Assembly (NCBI GenBank): GCA_024638355.1
Contig: JAHEKO010000097.1
Location: 1-7,727 of the forward strand
DNA: 7,727 nt
Origin: Acidobacteriota bacterium
GTDB lineage: Bacteria > Acidobacteriota > Thermoanaerobaculia > Multivoradales > JAHEKO01
Reading direction: 5' to 3'
Of the stretch, positions 1 to 5,923 are shown one piece after another. Position 1 is the stretch's first letter, and each line of letters starts with the position of its first letter. Made by a program: the position numbers and the translations under genes. The notes beneath the pieces are model-generated. The model ran no database searches. It saw nothing but the letters and a program-made list of their open reading frames with translations, and was not told where the DNA came from.

Positions 1-72
1 CCTCGGGTGCGAGCGGCCTACGGGCGGCCGCGGTTCCCCTTCTTCTTATCGGCCTGCCGCCCCGGCGAGAAA

Positions 73-86
73 CACCCCGAGGGGTG
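73..86 (-). terminator. Weak hairpin after the Tsx-like remnant (possible relic terminator)
   Basis: Read on the minus strand, CACCC-CTCG-GGGTG forms a perfect 5-bp stem with a 4-nt loop. It lies 7 nt beyond the stop codon of the Tsx-like remnant and is followed by TTTCTC. The position and the short T-rich tail suit a weak intrinsic terminator inherited with the remnant. The stem is short and the T-run is interrupted, so it could be chance in GC-rich DNA. The rest of 1-93 shows nothing I can assign. Confidence 0.25.
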
Positions 87-93
87 GCCCAGC

Positions 94-137
94 CTAGAAG
101 ACCCAGACCACCAGCGCCTGGATTGCGCTCTCGTCCG
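94..137 (-). pseudogene. 3'-end remnant of a second Tsx-like outer-membrane channel gene
   Basis: The minus strand ending in TAG at 94-96 encodes TDESAIQALVVWVF, almost identical to the C-terminus TDESAIQALVVWAF of the intact Tsx-like protein at 5924-6724. By eye, 38 of 44 bases match (94-137 against 5924-5967), and similarity stops abruptly upstream of the Thr codon. Five codons differ. Four of the changes are synonymous and one is Ala to Val near the end. That pattern suggests the source gene diverged under protein-level selection before it was truncated. The reading frame continues open to the right only as a shadow of the crotonase gene, with no further porin-like residues. The remnant is the last barrel strand with its C-terminal Phe and cannot form a protein alone. 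It could instead be a contig-assembly artefact or an old recombination junction. Confidence 0.6.
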
Positions 138-140
138 TCG

Positions 141-180
141 CGCCGCGGCGCCCATTCGGCCCCAACAGTCCACCGACTGT
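141..180. repeat. Two palindromic elements in the junction between broken genes
   Basis: Positions 140-151 are a perfect 12-bp palindrome (GCGCCGCGGCGC). Positions 165-180 form a perfect inverted repeat, ACAGTC-CACC-GACTGT, with 6-bp arms and a 4-nt loop. Both sit in the roughly 50-bp stretch separating the Tsx-like remnant from the helix-turn-helix remnant. They could be a leftover operator, a recombination-prone structure, or chance. The first is less remarkable because its composition is all G and C. Confidence 0.3.
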
Positions 181-186
181 CCGCCG

Positions 187-393
187 GCTGTCCTTCGCGG
201 GCTGAGCCAGTCGGACCTGGCGGCGGCGACCGGGCTCTCGACCAAGACGGTTCAGCGGCTGGAGGCCGGCAAGGCGGTCCGGCCCGGTAGTCGGCGCGCC
301 GCCGGGGCCCTCGGTTGGGAGGTGGCGAGTCGCGTCGACGAGACGGGGCGACTCGACCTCCGGATCGGGCCTCCCGGCTCGTTCCCGCGCTAG
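187..393 (+). pseudogene. XRE-type helix-turn-helix regulator, 5'-truncated remnant
   Basis: The plus-strand frame ending with TAG at 391-393 encodes a recognisable XRE/Cro-type helix-turn-helix. It reads LSQSDLAAATG (helix 2), then LSTKTVQRLEAGKA (turn and recognition helix), followed by a short tail rich in Arg, Gly and Asp. XRE proteins normally have another helix before the LSQ motif, but here the preceding residues are Cys/Pro-rich and do not look like one. No ATG lies just upstream in frame. The only in-frame start in the window is a GTG at 7, which would require translation antisense through the Tsx-like remnant. I therefore read it as a gene that lost its 5' end. The stop lies 2 nt from the stop of the convergent crotonase gene, which suggests a natural 3' end. 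A functional 128-residue protein from the GTG at 7 cannot be excluded. Confidence 0.45.
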
Positions 394-395
394 CC

Positions 396-1244
396 TTACT
401 CTTCCGGTCGGAACGAGCGCGGCAGTCCCGGCGTGATCGGCTCCTGGCCGGCCCGCCGATCCGGATGATCTCGCTCCAGGAACTTCCGGAGTCCTTCGCG
501 CAACGCGGGCGAGGCTACCAGCCGATTGAAGCACTCCGCCTCGATGCGCAGGCCCTCGTGGAGGGGCAGGCCGAAGCCGCGGACCGCCGCCTCCTTGTCG
601 GTCCGGATGGCCTCCTGGGGAAGCGACGCGATGTAGCCGGCCAGATCCAGGGCCCGAGCCAGGGACTGACCCTTGGGAACCACCTCGCTCACCAGACCGA
701 TGCGCTCCGCCTCCCGGGCGTCGATCACGCGGCCGGTGACGATCAGGTCGAGCGCCCGTCCGAGACCGATGATCCGCGGGAGGCGCTGGGTTCCGCCGTC
801 TGCGAGTCCGATGTTCCACCGCCGGCAGGTCACGCCGAAGGTCGCGTGCTCCTCCGCGATCCGGATGTCGGCGAAGCAGGCCCATTCCAGGCCCCCGGCG
901 TAGGCCAGACCGTTGATGGCCGCGACGATCGGCTTGTAGATGTCGACCCGCCGCGACGGGCCGAGCAATCCCGGCATCTCGCCGCGATCGTGGGCTTCGG
1001 CCTCGGCCGGGCTCTGCGGCATCAGATCGAGGGCTCGGCTCAGGTCTCCACCCGAGCTGAACGCTCGATCGCCGGTGCCCGTCAGGACGGCGACCTTCGC
1101 CGTCGCGTCCTGGTTGAAGGCCTCCCACGCCTCCACGAGCTCGTCGTGGGTCCGTGGACCGATGCAGTTGTGGACCTCCGGCCGGTCGAAACGGATGACG
1201 ACGACCGGGCCCTTCCGCTCGACTGCGATATCTGAGAACGACAT
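396..1244 (-). CDS. Enoyl-CoA hydratase/isomerase (crotonase) family protein
   Basis: This 282-residue protein has the usual crotonase length. Family marks, from the chosen start: an oxyanion-hole segment AFSSGGDL at 61-68, a second one NGLAYAGGLEWA at 111-122 with Glu120 at the position of the first catalytic Glu of hydratases, and GGTQRLPRIIG at 150-160. The second catalytic Glu of classical hydratases (the FGxPE motif) is replaced: the protein has FGVTC, so Cys140 sits there. Asp149 in LADGGT is a possible substitute acid. The protein therefore belongs to the crotonase superfamily and probably handles an acyl-CoA through an enolate intermediate, but simple hydration is doubtful; isomerisation or another reaction is possible. 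I chose the ATG at 1244 because the family homology begins right after it (MSFSDIAVER). An ATG at 1361 is in frame but would run over the start of the divergent methyltransferase gene. The protein should be cytosolic. Confidence is high for the family and low for the reaction. Confidence 0.9.
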   Translation of the reverse strand: MSFSDIAVERKGPVVVIRFDRPEVHNCIGPRTHDELVEAWEAFNQDATAKVAVLTGTGDRAFSSGGDLSRALDLMPQSPAEAEAHDRGEMPGLLGPSRRVDIYKPIVAAINGLAYAGGLEWACFADIRIAEEHATFGVTCRRWNIGLADGGTQRLPRIIGLGRALDLIVTGRVIDAREAERIGLVSEVVPKGQSLARALDLAGYIASLPQEAIRTDKEAAVRGFGLPLHEGLRIEAECFNRLVASPALREGLRKFLERDHPDRRAGQEPITPGLPRSFRPEE

Positions 1245-1296
1245 CAGCTCGGACCGCGCGCTCCGCGCGTATGCTACATTGCCGGAAATATTTCTT
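1245..1296. promoter_or_regulatory. Divergent promoter region between crotonase and methyltransferase genes
   Basis: These 52 bp separate two divergent starts and must carry, or overlap, the promoters of both unless transcription begins inside the flanking genes. The right half (about 1281-1296) is the only clearly A/T-rich patch nearby. TATGCT at 1270-1275 is a fair -10 candidate for the rightward operon, but I see no convincing -35. The left half has a perfect inverted repeat, CGCGCG-CTC-CGCGCG, at 1255-1269, close to the crotonase start. It may be an operator, or a hairpin in the crotonase mRNA leader. GGAA at 1284-1287 is a weak ribosome binding site for the start at 1297. Confidence 0.45.
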
Positions 1297-2604
1297 ATGT
1301 GCGCTGAGCCCTCCACCGCCCTGCGGGATCCGGCCGCCGCCAGTCTTCGGTTCTTCCGCAAGCTGCTGGCCGACTGCCCGATGACCGACTTCGCGATCCG
1401 CCTCTGGGACGGTCAGGAGTGGCGTCCCGAGGGTTGCTCGACACCGACCTTTACGCTGCTGATCTGCGAGCCGACGGCTCTCCGGCGCGCCTTCGTGCCG
1501 CCGAGCATGGTCAATCTGGGCGAGGCGATCATGCTCGGTCAGATCGACGTCGAAGGCGACATGCGGGGAGCCGTCGCTCTGGGCGACTACCTGCTCCATC
1601 TGGATCTGGGCCTGTTCAAGAAGCTGGCTCTGGCTCTCGACCTGGCCACCCTGCCCAAGCTCGACGCCCGGCCCGAAGAGCGCGCCGCCGCGGAGCTCGG
1701 CGGCGAGCCCGGCTCGCGCGAGCGGCTCCGGGATGCCATCGCCTATCACTACGACGTTCCGGCCGAGTTCTGGGAAGCCTGGCTCGATCCGACCCTGGCC
1801 TACAGCTGCGCGTACTTCGAGAGCGAAGAGCGATCGCTGGCGGAGGCGCAGGAGGCCAAGCTCGACTACGTTTGCCGCAAGCTGGGACTGCGGCCCGGCG
1901 AGCGGCTGCTCGACATGGGCTGCGGTTGGGGCGGCCTGATTCGCCACGCCGCCCGCAACTACCAGGTCGAGGCCACCGGCGTGACGCTGAGCGCATCGCA
2001 GGCCTCCTATGTCGAGCGGCGGATCGAAGAGGAGGGCCTCGGCGATCTCTGCCGGGTCATCCACGGCGATTTTCGCGATCAGGGCCACCTCGGGACCTTC
2101 TCGAAGGTCGCCAGCATCGGCGCCATCGAGCACATTCCGCGCGGCGGGCTCCCCGAGTACTTCCAGGTCGCCTGGGATGCGCTGGAGCCGGGCGGCCGCT
2201 TCGTGAGCCACGGCATCACCAGCGCCAAGACGCGCGTGCTGCCGAAGGGCCAGTCGTTCGTGGACCTCTACGTCTTTCCGGATCACACCGTCATGCCGAT
2301 CACCAACATCCTGCCCGCCGCCGAGGAGGTCGGGTTCGAGATCCGCGACGTCGAGTGCCTGCGCGAGCACTACACGCTGACCTGCAACCACTGGCTGGAA
2401 CGGCTCGAGGCCAATCGCGACAGGGTCGTCGAAGTCACCAGCAGCGAGACCTACAACCTCTACCGGCTCTATATGGGGTCGATGGCGTATTACTTCTCGA
2501 CCGGGGTCAACAGCTTGCACCAGGTGGTGCTCACCCGGCCGGACAGCCAGGGCCGCTCGGGGCTGGCTCTCACTCGCGAGGCCTGGTACCGGAAAGACGA
2601 ATAG
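1297..2604 (+). CDS. Cyclopropane-fatty-acid synthase family SAM-dependent methyltransferase
   Basis: This 435-residue protein belongs to the CFA synthase/mycolic acid methyltransferase family. These enzymes transfer a methylene or methyl group from S-adenosylmethionine to the cis double bond of an acyl chain in a membrane phospholipid. The N-terminal part (about 16-100) matches the family's lipid-binding domain, with LGEAIMLGQIDVEGD at 74-88. The entry to the catalytic domain is HYDVPAEFW at 151-159 and YSCAYF at 169-174. The SAM site is LLDMGCGWGGL at 204-214. Residues matching the E. coli enzyme's active site are visible: Cys171, Glu278 (AIEHI), His305 (VSHGI) and Tyr359 (EHYTLT). The start at 1297 keeps the N-terminal helix (ASLRFFRKLL) typical of relatives; the ATG at 1381 would remove it. 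The desaturase gene follows 28 nt downstream, so the product of one enzyme may be the substrate of the other. The product (cyclopropane, methyl-branched or methylene) cannot be told from sequence. I withhold the symbol cfa for that reason. Confidence 0.92.
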   Translation: MCAEPSTALRDPAAASLRFFRKLLADCPMTDFAIRLWDGQEWRPEGCSTPTFTLLICEPTALRRAFVPPSMVNLGEAIMLGQIDVEGDMRGAVALGDYLLHLDLGLFKKLALALDLATLPKLDARPEERAAAELGGEPGSRERLRDAIAYHYDVPAEFWEAWLDPTLAYSCAYFESEERSLAEAQEAKLDYVCRKLGLRPGERLLDMGCGWGGLIRHAARNYQVEATGVTLSASQASYVERRIEEEGLGDLCRVIHGDFRDQGHLGTFSKVASIGAIEHIPRGGLPEYFQVAWDALEPGGRFVSHGITSAKTRVLPKGQSFVDLYVFPDHTVMPITNILPAAEEVGFEIRDVECLREHYTLTCNHWLERLEANRDRVVEVTSSETYNLYRLYMGSMAYYFSTGVNSLHQVVLTRPDSQGRSGLALTREAWYRKDE

Positions 2605-2618
2605 GACGTCCGCAAGTC

Positions 2619-2623
2619 GGAGG
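2619..2623 (+). promoter_or_regulatory. Ribosome binding site of the desaturase gene
   Basis: GGAGG lies 9 nt before the ATG at 2633 and within the 28-nt gap after the methyltransferase stop. It fixes the desaturase start and supports translation from a shared mRNA. Confidence 0.75.
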
Positions 2624-2632
2624 GCGCACCAC

Positions 2633-3517
2633 ATGGCCGTTGCCGAATTCGCTCGAAACAAGAAGCCGAATCCAACCTTGGTGGCGTTCGTGGTGTTGCT
2701 CCACGGCATGGCGGTGGCGGCACCGTTCTTCTACGACCCGCTGAGCGTGATCCTGTGCGTGGTCATGACCCTGGCCACTCTCCAGTTCGGCCTCGCGCTC
2801 GGCTATCACCGGCTGCTGTCGCACAATAGCTTCGGCACCTCGCGTTTCGTCCGGGGCGTCATGGCGACCCTCGGCACCCTGGCGGCGCAGACCGGGCCGC
2901 TGAGCTGGGCCGCGACCCACCGCTACCATCACTCCAAGGCCGACACCGAGCACGATCCGCACTCCCCCACCATCGGCTTCTCGTGGGCGCACCTGGTGTG
3001 GACCTTCTTCGATCATCCGCATCTGAAGAAGGAGGGCGTCGTCGAGCGCCTCGCCTCGGATCTCGCGAAGGACCGCTACCTGCTCTTTCTCGAGCGCAAC
3101 TTCCGCTCGGTGAACGTGGGTGTGTTCCTGATCACCGTCGGCGCCGCCACGGCGTGGCGCGGACCCGAGTTCGGGGTTTCGATCGCCTGCTGGCTGTTCG
3201 GCGTCCGGATCGTGGCCCTCTGGCACCTGGTCTTCATGACCAACTCGGTCGCGCACAAGTTCGGCTATCGCAACTACGACGTTCCCGACGACAGCCGCAA
3301 CGTCTGGTGGCTCGCCATCCTCCTCCTCGGCGACGGGTGGCACAACAACCATCACGCGTACCCGCGGGCCGCCAAGCTGGGCCACCGCTGGTTCGAGTTC
3401 GATATCAGTTACGTCGTGCTGCGGGTGATGAAGCTCTTCGGTCTGGTCTGGGACCTGGTCGAGCGCAAGTCGCGGGGCTCCTCCCACGCCTACGGGGCTA
3501 TCAAAGGGCGCGGCTGA
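2633..3517 (+). CDS. Acyl-CoA/acyl-lipid desaturase, delta-9 type (membrane di-iron)
   Basis: This 294-residue integral membrane protein carries the three histidine boxes of the fatty acid desaturase family: HRLLSH at 59-64, HRYHH at 96-100 and HNNHH at 237-241. It also has the NSVAH motif at 204-208, which supplies a further metal ligand in the stearoyl-CoA desaturase type. These residues bind two irons that use O2 and electrons to place a cis double bond in a saturated acyl chain, usually at carbon 9. Four hydrophobic stretches (about 15-34, 37-57, 160-178 and 180-202) give the usual arrangement with all boxes on the cytosolic side. There is no C-terminal cytochrome b5 domain, so it needs a separate electron donor, and none is encoded here. 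The gene follows the CFA-type methyltransferase with a short gap and a good ribosome binding site, so the two probably form one operon that makes a double bond and then modifies it. Chain length and regiospecificity are inferred from family resemblance only. Confidence 0.93.
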   Translation: MAVAEFARNKKPNPTLVAFVVLLHGMAVAAPFFYDPLSVILCVVMTLATLQFGLALGYHRLLSHNSFGTSRFVRGVMATLGTLAAQTGPLSWAATHRYHHSKADTEHDPHSPTIGFSWAHLVWTFFDHPHLKKEGVVERLASDLAKDRYLLFLERNFRSVNVGVFLITVGAATAWRGPEFGVSIACWLFGVRIVALWHLVFMTNSVAHKFGYRNYDVPDDSRNVWWLAILLLGDGWHNNHHAYPRAAKLGHRWFEFDISYVVLRVMKLFGLVWDLVERKSRGSSHAYGAIKGRG

Positions 3518-3592
3518 CGGCCGGCACCTCTAGAGCGGGCCTCCGGGCACTTCGATAGACTCCGCATCGCATCGGCTGCGGTGCCGGATGGT

Positions 3593-5881
3593 ATGGCGAT
3601 GGTGGGCTCCAAGCTCTTACACTACGAGATTCTCGAACAGCTCGGCTCTGGCGGCATGGGCGATGTCTTCCTGGCCCGCGACACGGTGCTCGACCGCCGG
3701 GTCGCCCTGAAAGTCCTGTCCGACGAGATGGCTTCGGATCCCGAGCGGCTGGAGCGCTTTCACCGCGAGGCGAAGACGGTGGCGGCGCTCAACCATCCCA
3801 ACATCGTCGTACTCCACTCCGTCGAAGTGGTGGAAGGCGTCCACTTCCTCACCATGGAGCTGGTCGAGGGGGAGACGCTGGACGAGGTGATCCCCCGGTC
3901 GGGCCTCGAGCCGAAAGGCTGCACCAGGATCTTCGTCCCGCTGGCGGATGCCCTGGCCGCCGCCCACGAGCTCGGCATCATCCATCGCGACGTCAAGCCG
4001 GCCAACATCATGCTGACCCGGGACGGCCGGGTGAAGATGCTCGACTTCGGGCTGGCTCGCTTTCAGCCCGACGCCGAGGTCGCCTCGGGCGCCGACGACC
4101 CAACCCAGGCGCTGACGCGAGTGGGCATGACGTTGGGCACCGTGCCCTACATGTCGCCGGAGCAGGCCCGGGGCGACGAGATCGATCACCGCAGCGACAT
4201 CTTCTCCCTGGGCGTCGTGCTCTACGAAGCGATGGCGGGACGCAGACCGTTCGAGGGCGACAGCTCGCTCGAGCTGCTCACCGCGATCCTGCGAGACGAC
4301 CCGGTGTCGATCACGGAGCTGCGCGCCGATCTACCGGCAAGGCTCGGCCGCATCATCCACACCTGCCTGGCCAAAGATCGCCATCTGCGCTACCAATCCG
4401 CGCTGGAGCTGCGCGACGACTTGCTCGAGCTCCAACGCCAGCTCGATTCGGGAAGCACCGAACTCGAGGTCAGCAGCCGCTCCAGGTCGGTGGTCGCGGC
4501 CGAGCCTCGGGGCTCGATCGCCGTCCTTCCCTTCACCGACATGAGTCGCGAGCGGGACAAGGACTACTTCTGCGAGGGGATGGCCGAGGAGCTCATCAAC
4601 GCCCTGGGGCGGATTGCGGCTCTGCGCGTCGCCGCCCGCACGTCGTCCTTCCAGTTCAAGGGCAAGGTCGACGACGTCCGTAAGATCGGCGAGGCGCTCG
4701 GCGTCGCCACCATCCTGGAAGGCGCTGTCCGCAGCGCCGGCGACCGCGTTCGCATCACCGCCCGGCTGATCAACGTGGCGGACGGCTGCAACCTCTGGTC
4801 GGGGCGCTTCGACCGCCACGTCGAGGACGTATTCGTGATCCAGGAGGAGACGGCGCAGGCGATCGTCGAAAAGCTCCAGGTGAAGCTCGAGAGCCCGACC
4901 GGAGAGCTTCTGGTTCGGCAGCCGACCGACGATCTCGACGCCTACCACGACTACCTCAAGGGGCGCTTCCACTGGCTACGCCGCCTCGAGGGCGACCTCG
5001 AGAAGGGCCTGGAGTGCTTCGGCAGCGCCATCGCGCGTGACTCCGCCTACGCCCTCGCCCACGTCGGGCTCGCCGACGCCTACTGGTCGCTGGTGATCTA
5101 CGGCTACAAGGGCTACGAGATGATCGACGCGGCGCGCGCCGAGGCCCACACCGCGGTGCGGCTGGAGCCGACGCTGGCGGAGGCCCACAACTCGAAGGCC
5201 GTGATCGACTTCGTGTTCGACTGGGACTTCGAAGCGGCCGACAAGCACTTTCGCGAGGCGCTCGCCCTGAAGCCCAGCCTCTCGCTGGCGAGCGTGTGGC
5301 ACACCCTGCTCCTCGGCGCCCTCGGCAAGCGCCGCGAGATGAAGGAGTCGGCCAGACGTACCCTACGGATCGACCCGCTCTCGCCGTACAACTTCGCCCT
5401 GATCTCGATGGCGCACTACTTCTGTGCCGACTACTCCGCGGCGCTCGAGTACTGCCGCAAGGGCCTGGAGCTGGACCCCCTCTCCTACCCCTGCTCCCTC
5501 ACTCTCGGCTTCGTCCTTCTGGAGCGCGGCGAGATCGAGGAGGGGGTCCAGACCATGGAGCGGGTGGCGGAGCTGGGAGGGCGCTCCACCATCTCGCTGG
5601 GCTTCTTGGGCCATGCCTACGGCGTGGCCGGCATGACCGCCGACGCCGAGGCGGTTCGCGACGAGATCGCCGGCGGCCCGCTCCCCGAGATCGTCGACGA
5701 GTCCCTGGCCTGGGTGAACCGGGCGATGGGTGAGCACGAGCGCGCGCAGACGCACCTGAAGCGGGTCTTCGATCGCCACGGCTCGATCTTCGCGTTTCTC
5801 TTCGGCACCGCCGATCCGGAGTACATGGAGCGCGTCGGCCTGCCCGCCATGAGAGCCGGCGCTTCGCCGAGCCCCCACTAG
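3593..5881 (+). CDS. Soluble Ser/Thr protein kinase with TolB-like domain and TPR repeats
   Basis: This protein has 762 residues from the ATG at 3593. The kinase domain (about 11-273) is complete: glycine loop GSGGMG 18-23, Lys40 (VALK), Glu59, catalytic HRDVKPAN 131-138, DFG 151-153, activation-loop Thr180 and Thr183, SPE 188-190 and Asp202. It is an RD-type kinase of the bacterial PknB-like group and should phosphorylate Ser or Thr on itself or partners. Next comes a segment like the TolB N-terminal/FlgO-type fold (about 307-432, beginning GSIAVLPFTDMS). About seven TPR-like units follow (448-692), for instance ADKHFREALALKPS and ALEYCRKGLELDPLS. No hydrophobic stretch long enough for a membrane helix lies between the domains, so it is probably cytosolic. 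Other possible starts are GTG 3581 and ATG 3599; the last gives MVGSKLLHYEIL, which resembles relatives best. None has a clear ribosome binding site. TAGACT at 3556-3561 is a possible -10. Its gap from the desaturase and own motif suggest separate transcription. Ligand and target are unknown. Confidence 0.93.
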   Translation: MAMVGSKLLHYEILEQLGSGGMGDVFLARDTVLDRRVALKVLSDEMASDPERLERFHREAKTVAALNHPNIVVLHSVEVVEGVHFLTMELVEGETLDEVIPRSGLEPKGCTRIFVPLADALAAAHELGIIHRDVKPANIMLTRDGRVKMLDFGLARFQPDAEVASGADDPTQALTRVGMTLGTVPYMSPEQARGDEIDHRSDIFSLGVVLYEAMAGRRPFEGDSSLELLTAILRDDPVSITELRADLPARLGRIIHTCLAKDRHLRYQSALELRDDLLELQRQLDSGSTELEVSSRSRSVVAAEPRGSIAVLPFTDMSRERDKDYFCEGMAEELINALGRIAALRVAARTSSFQFKGKVDDVRKIGEALGVATILEGAVRSAGDRVRITARLINVADGCNLWSGRFDRHVEDVFVIQEETAQAIVEKLQVKLESPTGELLVRQPTDDLDAYHDYLKGRFHWLRRLEGDLEKGLECFGSAIARDSAYALAHVGLADAYWSLVIYGYKGYEMIDAARAEAHTAVRLEPTLAEAHNSKAVIDFVFDWDFEAADKHFREALALKPSLSLASVWHTLLLGALGKRREMKESARRTLRIDPLSPYNFALISMAHYFCADYSAALEYCRKGLELDPLSYPCSLTLGFVLLERGEIEEGVQTMERVAELGGRSTISLGFLGHAYGVAGMTADAEAVRDEIAGGPLPEIVDESLAWVNRAMGEHERAQTHLKRVFDRHGSIFAFLFGTADPEYMERVGLPAMRAGASPSPH

Positions 5882-5923
5882 CGGGTCAGGCCCCCGGCAC
5901 GTCGCGGGCGGCCGGCTCGCTTG
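5882..5923. other. Short convergent intergenic gap
   Basis: These 42 bp separate the stop codons of the plus-strand kinase and the minus-strand Tsx-like gene. They are GC-rich and I find no strong hairpin with a T-run on either strand. A small perfect hairpin, CGGCG-CTT-CGCCG, lies just upstream, inside the kinase coding region at 5857-5869, but lacks a T-tail. Termination for the two convergent genes is therefore not explained by an obvious intrinsic terminator. Confidence 0.4.

Noticed and set aside
7..186. GTG start at 7 for the helix-turn-helix frame
   Set aside because: The added residues are the antisense of the Tsx-like remnant and unassigned DNA, with no domain and no convincing ribosome binding site. 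Kept only as an alternative.
315..1235. Plus-strand 306-codon frame antisense to the crotonase gene
   Set aside because: No recognisable domain. The opposite strand carries clear crotonase motifs.
940..1296. Upstream extension of the methyltransferase frame to 940
   Set aside because: It would run antisense through the crotonase start. Family homology begins only after 1297.
138..2709. Very long minus-strand open frame (871 codons in total, 94-2709)
   Set aside because: It overlaps the crotonase gene in another frame and runs antisense to the methyltransferase. Its composition is an Arg/Gly/Pro-rich shadow. Only its last 14 codons (94-137) show real homology.
1419..2744. Plus-strand 441-codon frame overlapping the methyltransferase and desaturase genes
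   Set aside because: Arg/Ala/Gly-rich product with no motif, in conflict with two well-supported genes. A typical GC-rich shadow.
2570..3487. Minus-strand 305-codon frame antisense to the desaturase gene
   Set aside because: Shadow frame rich in Val, Arg, His and Glu with no membrane or domain signature. The plus strand has three histidine boxes.
5857..5869. CGGCG-CTT-CGCCG hairpin as terminator of the kinase gene
   Set aside because: It lies inside the coding region, upstream of the stop codon, and has no T-run after it.
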